Origin: Archegozetes longisetosus
Taxonomy: Eukaryota > Arthropoda > Arachnida > Sarcoptiformes > Trhypochthoniidae
Assembly (NCBI GenBank): GCA_018873245.2
Contig: JAEMBT020000006.1
Coordinates: forward strand, 1,309,804 to 1,373,803
Direction: 5' to 3'
DNA length: 64,000 bases
In this document: piece after piece, positions 53,210 through 62,626 of the stretch
Position numbering within the stretch: the stretch's first letter is position 1
How the letters are laid out: each line of letters begins with the position of its first letter
The notes under the pieces: model-generated
The model's database searches: none
Seen by the model: only the letters and a program-made list of their open reading frames with translations
Told to the model about the DNA's origin: nothing
Translations under genes and position numbers: made by a program

Positions 53210-54055
53210 ATTGAAGTAACTGTAAGGAGTATGCTGTTGTAAATTCAAATTTTTAATAAAGCTTTTCACCGGCATATTTCTACGTCTGTATATTTGTTGG
53301 TTTCATATTTTATTAATAATGAACTCTTCATAAAGAATAAGAATATCAAGCTGTTAAGTGCAACAGAGTCAGTTGATCAAAACCTTCTACGTTAATAGAT
53401 TATAGGGAAAAGTCTAAAAACGAAAATATTTTATGCACAAATATTTCGTAAAATAATTTTAGAGTAAAATTTCTTCTAAAATCTATCGACAAAGAGTTGT
53501 GTTAGGCTCAAAATAATTTTTATAATCTAAAATCATGAAAAACAAACCATTGTTTTTATATGAAAATTGCCATATCCATAGCTTGACTGCTTATTTTAAT
53601 AATACCTTTGCATTAAAAACCTGTACTTCAATCTAATCAAACAACCAATTACTGAACGAATTGTTTTCTGTTTAAGTAAATAATTTTTCAGTTCCTTAAC
53701 CGTTTGATGACCTAATAAATAGTTGAAGTCTATAGAATACATTGAAAAATATTTTTGTCAGATCAATCAATAATTAATTCCTGTAAAAGAAGAACATGTT
53801 GTGGTTGTGTTTAAGTGTTAGGCAGCGAATTGAAATAGGATTTAAAGTACACAGTTACTCAACACTTTAGGTGTTGAACCCTTAAACTGATTTACGAATC
53901 ACGATTATGCTGTAAAAATAGTTGTGAAACATAAATAAAATTAGGATTGCTTCAGTACCCATTCATTTAAATTGACAATTTAGTGAATATGTATCCCAAA
54001 ATCATACCTTAACTCGTGAAAGAATGCATGCATTAACTCTTTATGGAAAAAACTC
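53210..54055. repeat. partial third copy of the duplicated segment
   Basis: Matches 51225-51995 (copy 2) and about 35935-36660 (copy 1). Shared blocks include TTTTTAATAAAGCTTTTCA, GTTTAAGTGTTAGGC followed by AATAGGATTTAAAGTA, and CTGATTTACGAATCACGA. It is more diverged than the other two and breaks off near 54055. Confidence 0.7.
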
Positions 54056-54671
54056 AAATTACTATAATTAATGAAAAGCATGGCCACAGGGAGCACGTGC
54101 CGCACCTCAAGTTTTCATTTCATAGACTATTTGAGTGCAAAGTCGAAAAATGCATCTAAAAATACACAAAATCAAAATAGGCTAAACACTCATAAAATTC
54201 AGTTTTAAGATTCACAAACTCAGAAGAAAATAGTAAATAAAATTTCTAATTTGCTTTGCATAAATACTTTGTTTTGTAGTATTAAAAGTTTTGTTCAAAC
54301 TTATCCTAGAATTATCAAAATATTTTCATATATTGATTCATTAGGATCTCTTCATAGTTAGTTTCAATCAATATCCTAAAATGGAGCCAAAAATTAAGAT
54401 AATGGCTCAATTTATCTGGAATGATTTAAAAGTCAAGTTTAAATTAACAAATATATTGAACATGATTTTTTTAAACACTAAACTCGAGTAATTTTGATAA
54501 TGATGCGATCGTTCGAGCTCAATGCTCTGCACGAAAAATACAAAAAATTTCACATAAAATAGGATTCAATTGATTATCTAATCAATAACCAAATATACGA
54601 AACAATTAATATCTTTAACATTTTAGCTTAAGGTAATTTAATTTTTGGATGAAGCTATTAATTTTGAATAG

Positions 54672-55041
54672 ATAATTGGACACTCTAGAATATCGGGCAA
54701 CGAAAGGGCTGAGTTAATAGCCAAAGAGGTGCGTATCTGAGTCCGAGTCAATCAATTTATGACTTTTTTCTGCTCTCATTCGCAAAAAGGCACAGCGTAG
54801 TCACAATGACTGAGTAGGAAAAATGCTGGACTTCGACAACAAAACCTCTCAGGCAAGAAAATTGTTTCCATCGATCAGGGATAGACATAGTTTTAATTTG
54901 AATCTAAACTTTATGATCACGCAATACCTTTCAGGTCACGGAAACTTCAACTCAAACTTAAATAGATTCAAAATAAGTGACAGTCACACTTGAGATCGCG
55001 GAAGATGGGATGAAACTCCACTTTACATAGTACTTAAATGG
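54672..55041 (+). pseudogene. non-LTR retrotransposon RNase H / C-terminal remnant
   Basis: The first frame (54672-54740) reads IIGHSRISGNERAELIAKE, the conserved GH-G-GNE-AD-LAK motif of RNase H in Jockey/I/R1-type ORF2 proteins. After a frameshift (from 54784) the sequence reads RKLFPSIRDRH, MITQYLSGHGNFNSNLNRFK and DETPLYIVLKW. These parallel the usual Q-LTGHG-FN-YL-RF and ET--H-LLEC tail. Internal TGA codons and the lack of reverse transcriptase show a short dead fragment. Confidence 0.8.
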
Positions 55042-56232
55042 TTTTCATTCAATGATGAATGACACCTTAATAAAATGATCGTCATCATAATATTACTGCA
55101 ATAATATCGCCGAACATATGACCTAAATCATAATAACTTATTTGCAATAGCAAACACCATCTCTCTACTTATATTAAATATTAAAATTAATTATATTTAT
55201 TTTAAGATGAATTGATGGCACTTTAGCCTCCTTTTCCAATCGTAAGAAATTTTTGCTCGAATTTGTTCTCGATAAGATCCACATATTTAGGATGAATTAA
55301 AGATAACTGACTTTTTAAAAATTTTTAATTAAGTTGTTTAATATAGACGAAGATTGATAGAATTCGGAACTTAAGTCTCCATTTGATTGTAGTTTATGTT
55401 TTGCCCCTACTATGCAATTTTACCGGGAGGCGCAAAATTGACTGAACTAATATAAGTAAAACATTATAGATTAATTCAGCTTGGATTAGGTTTGGTTATA
55501 TTAGATTACCAATTCAGTAGAGACTATATTGGCCTTAAGTCAGTCTGACTCTTGTATATCTTAACATCTAAATAGTAAATAGAATTATTTTGACGTGAAA
55601 GCTTACCTGCACATCGCACTAATTTTAAGTCTATTCCAAAATTATCACTTAAAAACAAATTTGTTCGCAGATATTCTCAAGTGGCTTATTTAACAAAAGC
55701 TATATTTTTCTACTACTAGTGCTAGTAATATAAGAGATGTAGTGCTTTGCATAAACTGTTGAACCATATCAACGTAGAAATAAAATTGATCACAAAATTT
55801 TTGATGAAATTTGTGTTTATTTCTGGGGTTGTATTCTACAAACTTAACAAGGTTAGCAATATTGCAAAAGTGTACAAGCTGGAAGGATGATTTGCAATCT
55901 TTCGAGAATGTGGCCCTGAATTTTATAGTTGAGCCCATTAGAACTCTATCAGTTAAAATATGAAATGTAAAACTAAATATTCCGTTATAATTACAGGTTA
56001 TATCAATCAAACAAACTTATAGTTGGTCTAAAAAATGAGTTTGTTAGATTTATGTTGCAAGTAAAAATAACGATTACATTGATTTTATATGTAATTTGAA
56101 ATTATTGTAATAAGAAATTATCTAATAGTTACTATTTAGTGTTCACTTATTATTCAATTAATTTTAGAACAAAATTCATAGTAAAAATGCACACTTTAAC
56201 TCCCATTACATCCGTTTGGTTCAATACCGATT
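55042..56232. other. intergenic DNA downstream of SoxD
   Basis: No supported exon. The 106-codon minus-strand frame at 55690-56010 overlaps a short repeated motif (55866-55918) that also occurs at 58507-58598, so it is probably repeat-derived. The SoxD 3' UTR should lie at its right end; no clear AATAAA was picked out. Confidence 0.5.
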
Positions 56233-57518
56233 CTATCCTTTCTGAGTTCTCATTAATAGTTTATATTCAGAAATTCTCAACTTTTTTCCATCAACAATAC
56301 AAGTTCTTTTAGGTCTAGGTTTATATCGATAGCCTGGATGTTTTTCCATATGTAGTTTTGATAGACGAGACTGTTCTTCATAATAGGGCTGTTTCTCTGG
56401 ATTGGTCATCGACTTCCATTTCTGACCTATTTGTTCAAATTCTGACCTATAACTTATCTAGAACTCTAAAATTGAAAAACTTGATTACCCAATATTTTAG
56501 AGATACTGGAATTATGCAAATCAGGCGATGACTTTAATATTTTTCTTCGTTCGTCTTTAGCCCAAACCATAAATGCATTCATTGGTCTCTTGATGTGTTG
56601 CTTGTTGTTGCACTCAGTTTCTTTATTCTCTGTTCTAGCAGTCCTTTTGATCGCTGTCGGATGTCAAATTTTATATTATTTCATTGTCAATTCATATCTA
56701 TATATTAAGTTCTCTGAACTTGTTTAACGTTTTTGAAGCTTTTGTAAAAGCTGTAAAAATTTGATAACTCCAAGAAAATTATAGGATAACTTGTGAATTT
56801 TGGGCTGTTTGGTTTATATGATCCCATTTTAGATTCATAGATGATCATCAATGATCATAGTTTTCATCACGACTGTTCATTTTTAGTAAGTTAACATCAA
56901 CTAAATAAAACAATAGCAAAGCGAACATTTTGAAACAATTATTAAAGTAATTGATTAGCATTGAGAGAAGAATTTTGAATCATATTGAGACAGAAATAGT
57001 TTGACAAATAAATGAAAATAAGTATTATAATTTTTGAATCTGTTTTCAGTACAGAGTCTTTAGTCATACTCAATTAAAGCCTTCTCATTCTGAAAAGTCA
57101 GTATTTCAATGTTAACTAAACAAATAATTAAAATAATTTTTCAAAAGATAGCCGGCAATTCTTACTTACTTAGATGATCATTTATTGCATTATTTTTTGC
57201 AAAATTGTGCGAGTATAAGCCGTTCTCTTCATTAAATGCATTATGTAAATTCCAGGAGTTATAAGTTTGCACAAATTCCGAATACAATGTTATTTTGTCT
57301 TCAATAACAATTGATTGATTAGATTTCTGACAATATGAACAGTCTTTTATTCTGCTAGAATGGGACTTATCTATAATTTGATTTTCAGCATTTTTCGCAA
57401 TGGTTTTATTGTTATTTCTTGACTCTAAAGAACCACAATTTTTAAATGTTTCTTCAAATTTAGGTTTCGATAAATTTAGAGGCATTTCATCCATGACTAA
57501 CTCAAATTCTTTAATCTT
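56233..57518 (-). CDS. SoxD: SoxD-family HMG-box transcription factor (Sox5/6/13 type), three 3' exons
   Basis: Nuclear sequence-specific DNA-binding protein; SoxD proteins bend DNA at AACAAT-like sites. Exons read on the minus strand are 57518-57170, 56653-56489 and 56426-56233. The first follows a TTTTTTTACAG acceptor in phase 0 and carries the SoxD signature PLNLSKPK, then a Ser/Asn/Lys-rich linker. It joins the second in phase 1 (donor GTAAGT, acceptor CAG). The second starts the HMG box ([19 protein letters not shown]), and a 62-bp phase-1 intron splits the box after SKILG. The third gives [31 protein letters not shown] and [20 protein letters not shown], closely matching arthropod and vertebrate SoxD. 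Translation then stops at TAG (56235-56233), with none of the C-terminal tail seen in fly or human SoxD. The N-terminal coiled-coil exons were not found and should lie above 57518. Reading frame and phases agree across both junctions, so identity is very secure; the 5' part is missing and the 3' end is as read. Confidence 0.95.
56427..56488 (-). other. 62-bp phase-1 intron in the SoxD HMG box with duplicated acceptor
   Basis: The donor is G/GTAATC at 56488. Two copies of ATAGGTCAGAA lie 20 bp apart, giving possible acceptors before 56446 and before 56426. Only the 56426 site keeps the HMG frame (GQKWKSM). The 56446 site reads Gly-Gln-Asn-Leu-Asn-Lys and then a stop. Confidence 0.85.
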
Positions 57519-57681
57519 CTGTAAAAAAATTCAGTTGTTAATAGCAGTAATTTATCTCTACAGCCAAGTGCTCAACATATCAGTTGAAAGTTCCTTAACT
57601 TTTTCAAAAATATCCTAGAGGATTGTTACATTGAGACCTAATCGTGTCTCGAAGATTAATTCTTCTATTCTTAATAAGAAT

Positions 57682-58286
57682 TAGAGGTATCAATGGGATT
57701 CCGACGGAACGGGGCCGAACATGATCGGGATTAGGTTAGATTATATGGGATTAAACAGGACGGTATTTTATAACAGAAAATTTTGAGACGGGACGGAATT
57801 TTATATAGTAATTTGGAAATTTATATAGTAATATCCTGTAATTTTAAACATTCGTGTTTTATATTATTTTGGCATAGCTACAAGGACAGACTTCCGCGTT
57901 TATTTTTGCAGGTTTTCTCAGTTTCTGCAACCAATCTTTCAAGTCAACAAAATTTCGATTATGCCCGTTTAGTTCTATTTGACTGAAGATCAAGGTTAGA
58001 TCCAGAAAAGATTGACGAAATATTATTTATGAAAATAAACACTTACTGGATTTAATTATCTGCTTTATCTATTATATTACAATTTGCTTGTACTCATTTT
58101 TTGCGTAGTTTTACTATTTTTACTAATAAATTGATTTTTACTATACTAAAGCTATGATAAGATTTTTCTGGGACGGAACAGGACAGGACTACTTTTAGCA
58201 TGAATCAGAGAAGAACAGGTCGGGACTAGAGGGCGGAAATAATAGGACAGGATGAGATTCAAAGTTTGAAACTTTTGAAACCTCTA
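57682..58286. mobile_element. hAT-type MITE, 605 bp
   Basis: Terminal inverted repeats are TAGAGGTATCAA on the left and TAGAGGTTTCAA on the right, read inward. The flanking 8-mers ATAAGAAT (57674-57681) and GTAAGAAT (58287-58294) match at 7 of 8, the length expected of hAT target-site duplications. Both subterminal regions carry degenerate GGGACGG/GGAACGG motifs, a pattern known from hAT ends. There is no transposase ORF. It sits 164 bp upstream of the first recognised SoxD exon, so it probably lies in a SoxD intron. Confidence 0.8.
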
Positions 58287-58294
58287 GTAAGAAT

Positions 58295-60110
58295 CTTTGA
58301 ATTTTTAAACAAAATTAAAGTGAAATATTTCTTACTAGATTAAAATAATAATGGTTTAGAATGTTTTACCTAGAATCTAAAAGTCAATCATTTATTCAAG
58401 GTTTTTAAATAAAAACATAACTGTAAAAAATGCTTTTTGGAAATTTAGTGGCTCGTTCAGTTTTGGGACTGCATTCTGGAAAAATTGTAAAATCAGCAGT
58501 ATCTGTAAAAGTGTACAGTACTCATGAACGATTTGCAATGGACTACTTGCAATCGCCTTATGTTTTGCAATTTACAATCGTTCGAGAATGTAGCCCCTGG
58601 TTTTCTGCACTATTAATGAATCACATTTTATCAATAGAAAATTTTTGTTCACAAAGCTCGTAATTAAATTAACGTTGAAATACTTAGAAAAACTAAATAA
58701 ATAATTTACTTCAAATGATCATCTTTGAACAAAGGGTAAAGAAAGTTTTAACCACTCAAGTACTAAGTTTAATATACTTTCTTACAATTAGTGAATTTGA
58801 TTCACGTGATATCAAAAATATTTTGCTGAAAATAATTGAAATCACAATAACTGTTTGGTAACTTACACAAATTTTGCAAATTATTTAAATGAGTCAACCA
58901 AAATCGATCTGCAAATAATAACAACAATAATATCTATTGTTAACAACTTCACAATTAGAGTGTTTTCGGCAAATGATTTAATAAAAAGAAACAAAGATGA
59001 GAAAACCCGATAAAAGCAAACAAGTGAATAGTTCGATATGTTTTCTATTGTTTTGATTATCAGTATTTGTTGAGTTCATTTGTCTCTTATCAATAAAGTG
59101 CTATTCTTATATAAATGTAAGTGCATTATATTGTTACAAGCAAATGATAAGTTAGAGCAAATGTGCAAACATTAACTCAAGGAATATAAATTTTGTCTTT
59201 ACGTAAGAGTTGATCAACATTTGTTATTGTCTTAGATATTATGTTCGTTTATAAGTGAAAATGTTACTCTTGATATCTATAGAAAAGCTCTTATGTAAAA
59301 TTATCTCGTACATTACAATAAGTATTATTGGCAGATAAAACCAATTCATTAGATAAAAAGATTTTTTCTATACTTTTTTGTAAGAGGTTTTAAGCATTCT
59401 TACAGATCTGCTCATTGAATTAAATATCTACTGGTTCAACACGAATATCAATGTCCAAATAATTACGTTTTATCTCTGCTTTGTTTTAAAAAGCATCATA
59501 TATTTTGTTACTCTTTCAGTAAATATTAGTAACTAGACCCAAAATCGAAATTATAATTTTTTTGTATAACTCATAATAAATTTTTAATTAATTAAGTAGA
59601 GTCTAGTATTCAATAATAAAGTTACATCTGCACAATAAAATTCAGATTTGTTCTAACAAGAATATGAGCAACTGCCTAACACGTCAGTTTTAAACAGTTA
59701 TAAGCTTTTGTTATAACTTTCAATATTTAATATATTCCTAATACATAAAACACGAAGTGTTAGAATGAAGCTGTACATTAAGTCAAAAGTTTGTTTTAAT
59801 CAGCCTGAACCGTGAAAAATCATTGTTGATCTATAGAAGTTATCAGAGATAATTTAGGAATAGCTGAAACCATCTTCGATGATGAATACTTCCGAATGTT
59901 TAGGTTTCTCACGCCTCATTTTTAGCCAGTGGCTAGATAAATGAAGAAAAAACTTTGTAAAAATTGTTTTAGAATCATCTGAAATAAATTATAGATTATC
60001 GTTAATGCACATCTTTCAAATAAGATTCAATTTCAAGAGAAATTAACAAATCTCATTTTTGATGTACAAAAAATGTCCAAGATGTCATATTGTACAAAAG
60101 ATTAAAGTAA
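58295..60110. other. DNA between the hAT MITE and the small secreted-peptide gene
   Basis: Probably includes SoxD intron or 5' sequence. The 77-codon plus-strand frame at 58430-58663 covers the repeated TTCGAGAATGT motif and is not credible as a gene. Exon-like stretches with good splice signals on the minus strand (58916-58875 and about 58833-58794) do not fit the SoxD phase. Confidence 0.45.
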
Positions 60111-60461
60111 TTACAATCTTTGTAACCAATATTCTCGTCCAAATATAGGGTATCCACCACCGTTTCGACTGTTGTCAAATTGAAATAAATATTTTTAAAC
60201 GATCGAAATTTGCAGAATAAAAATTAATCATAGGCAACATACTAATAGGCTTCATGTTCTGCGTGTAGATCCTTGGCCTTAAGTCCAACGAAAATTCCAG
60301 CTAAGAACTTTCCCAGCATTAGCTTTGGATGAGTCGCAAAAGATATGAAATTTAATGACAAGAGTAGAGTAAGAATAAAATAAATTTTAATACAAAAGTG
60401 AATATTGTTCTGATAAGGCATTGAATTTCCTTTTCCAGTTATAGACACTTTTTACCTTCAT
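60111..60461 (-). CDS. small probable secreted peptide, 76 residues, unknown family
   Basis: Three exons on the minus strand: 60461-60456 (ATG AAG only), 60409-60243 and 60168-60111, with introns of 46 and 74 bp in phases 0 and 2. Splicing joins MK to NNIHFCIKIYFILTLLLSL, giving a basic start and a long hydrophobic core typical of a signal peptide, with likely cleavage near ISFA/THPK. The mature part reads KLMLGKFLAGIFVGLKAKD, then an acidic/His stretch (LHAEHEAYY), then RNGGGYPIFGREYWLQRL and TAA. Donors are GTAAAA and GTATGT; acceptors are TTATCAG and GACAACAG. The phase-2 join across a would-be TAG stop restores an open Gly/aromatic tail, which supports the model. If the tiny first exon is wrong, translation could start at an internal ATG (MPYQNNIHF). 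I do not recognise the family; a cuticular or antimicrobial-type role is only a guess. It shares the strand of its neighbours but is separately transcribed. Confidence 0.72.
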
Positions 60462-60486
60462 AATGAATTAGAAACGAATTGATAAA

Positions 60487-60518
60487 TAACTGAATTACCA
60501 CCTATTCAATATATTAAT
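60487..60518 (-). promoter_or_regulatory. candidate TATA box and initiator for the small secreted-peptide gene
   Basis: Read on the minus strand, a TTAATATATTG TATA-like motif (60518-60508) lies about 24 bp upstream of the arthropod-type initiator ATTCAGTTA (60496-60487). The initiator lies about 30 bp before the ATG at 60461. Spacing and order fit a core promoter; in A+T-rich DNA such matches also arise by chance. Confidence 0.4.
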
Positions 60519-61853
60519 TGTCTTTATTGACTCTTTTCGAAGATGAGTAACTCTTTTAATGGTCTAATATGTAATACTTTAACATATTAAAGCAAATCAA
60601 TAAATCATTCAAACAATAATTAATTTTTAAGATGTGTGTTCATCGTAACTTTATTAGCGAATTGAGGTCAGAAAATAATAGATTCAAAGCTTATATTAAA
60701 GTCATTCTCAAATTAGAAGTTTAGACACGCAATGCAATATTAATAATAATTTATGCATAACTTTGAAAGCATTGTGAGATCTTTTATGTGGAAATCAAGA
60801 TCTAAATTAAAGCATCAGAACTTTAGAGTTTGAAATTATATAATATTAAGTAAAAAATTAAAAATCCAGCAGAACAAATATACAACCTTCTCATTGATTT
60901 ACAAACTGATATTTTAAGTGTCTCTAATATTCATGAAAAGAATATTTGTTCTTTCAATATTCTAATAGTTGAGTTAAAATTATCAAATCGCTCAATGTGT
61001 TATTTGAATAGAAAATCAATTTTATATAGTTAGGTATATAAGACGTTATAAGATGATATTTAGTTTTTGTCAGTAAACTAAGACTCATTCAAGACAAGTC
61101 AACGGTTTGTCTTTCATTTTAATATAAGACTCAAGAAGACGCACTTTCACATGATAACCAGCTGAGTTCTGAAATTTGGAAAAATTCAAGTGCAAAGGGA
61201 TACAAGGTTGCACTTGTCAGTTTACTGAATTTTAGGTTCATGGCTGTATATTTTGAAAGATCCTTTGATAATGATCAAGAATATGTAACACTGAATTAGT
61301 GGAACTGTCGAATTAGCTATTAAAAAATTAAATAGAAAATTATTTCCCATTCTAAGATAGTATTATTGCGTTTCTAAGGTTTAGTAACAGGTTCAAACCT
61401 AAAACATCAGAATTATAAACGAGGAAAATAATTTATAACATAATTTGCAGCCCTAAAAACAATAAAATTTGATGTATTGATAAATTCGTCTGTTGTAAAC
61501 TTTAAAACTTTTGAATTTAATGCCTTAGAACGACACGTTAAAATGTTGCGGCATAATAAATAAGTATTTGCATACATCTACTTTCTGAGAGTCTACTGTT
61601 AACGAACCAGTTAAACAATTAGATTATTTAACTTTCGCTAAAGGCAAAACTGTAAAAATACTATGAAACAGGACTTTTACATTGAAAACATAATCCGACT
61701 ATCTTTCAATGGCTTAATGCGATATTTCTTTTGTTTTCGAACCCTATATATTCTTGATGAGTACCGAAAAATCTTTCGGAATACATATTCAAAAGTTTGG
61801 TAAACTGACAAGTACAACCTCACCAAAAATATTTATCTTTGCATAAAATATTC
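60519..61853. other. intergenic DNA between the small peptide gene and the DRAM-like gene
   Basis: Nothing supported except a 9-bp stem hairpin, CAAGTGCAA...TTGCACTTG, near 61188-61219. Confidence 0.55.
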
Positions 61854-61859
61854 TTTATT
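61854..61859 (-). terminator. polyadenylation signal AATAAA of the DRAM-like gene
   Basis: AATAAA on the minus strand (TTTATT on plus), about 90 nt after the TGA stop at 61950. It is the first canonical signal downstream of the coding end. Confidence 0.6.
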
Positions 61860-61949
61860 GAGTACAAAACTGTGTAATTTACCCAAAAAATATTAAATAC
61901 AAAATAAATACAAAAATTCGTATTAAAAGAATAACACATGAGTTGAACT

Positions 61950-62626
61950 TCAAACCAATTGATTGGCATTACTATCGGTAACAGAATTCGTATCATTTCG
62001 TTTAACAGAATTTGATCCATACAAATATTTCCACTTAATATTCTTGAATTGAGGCACGAAAGTAGCAAAATATGGAGCAACTGATAGGACTGTAAGCCAT
62101 TCACAAAGTGAGCTCAAACAGTGCCAAATATATCCTCCGTCTTCGCTTGTCCAATGAAGTCGAAAGTCATTGTCGAAAAATTTTTTGGTTGGAATGTATG
62201 ACAAAACCCCGAAAAAGACAGTTAACCCACAGCTTACTACCGCTATACATGCTATCAGCAGTCGAAATTTCGCTGTGTTTAGAGAGTCTTTATCTGTTGA
62301 AAGTTTGAGCGATAAGTATCCCTTAAAGCATTAAAAAAATTCCTATCATAAAGTTTTAAAAGTTTTTTTTAATTTTACCATTAATATTAAATACAGAAGA
62401 GCAGAACTGAATGCGATCATAGCACCGATCGCATGTCCAGATATTATTTCTGTCATACGAAAGTTACCAATAATTAGAACTCCGAACGATGTTAAATGTC
62501 CAAAATAGTGGCATAACCTATTGTAAAGTTCGATACGTTTTGTATCCTTTGAGTCAATTGCCGTTGAGTTTGTGCTTAGATACTCAAGTTTTATTTGTTT
62601 GTAACGAATAAATACTGTGAAAGACA
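61950..62626 (-). CDS. DRAM/TMEM150-family multi-pass membrane protein (DRAM2-like), C-terminal two exons
   Basis: DRAM proteins (Frag1/DRAM/Sfk1 family) are multi-pass lysosomal or plasma-membrane proteins linked to autophagy. The exons are 62626-62379 and 62321-61950, joined in phase 0 across a 57-bp intron (donor ATG/GTAAAA, acceptor TTTAAG/GGA). Exon one reads VSFTVFIRYKQIKLEY, a loop, then FGHLTSFGVLIIGNFRMTEI and GHAIGAMIAFSSALLYLI, matching the family's IYVRYKQV and AHVSGA segments. Exon two reads NTAKFRLLIACIAVVSCGL, LHWTSEDGGYIWHCLSSLCE, WLTVLSVAPYFATFVPQF, paralleling LHWNPEDKGYVLH and the last membrane helix of human DRAM2, then a short polar tail ending DSNANQLV and TGA. The upstream acceptor (TTCTTTTCCACAG, phase 1) shows that N-terminal exons exist, for the first helices and the PYISDTG-type loop. 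I could not find them between 62627 and 64000. An in-frame ATG at 62663 would lack those helices, so it is probably intronic. Confidence 0.88.

Noticed and set aside
57536-57605. Minus-strand DIFEKVKELSTDMLSTWL as a SoxD coiled-coil exon
   Set aside because: No donor in the required phase before the stop; kept only as a possibility.
58875-58916. 42-nt exon-like stretch with strong minus-strand splice signals
   Set aside because: Its end phase does not match the phase-0 acceptor of the SoxD exon at 57518, and the 13 residues show no SoxD similarity.
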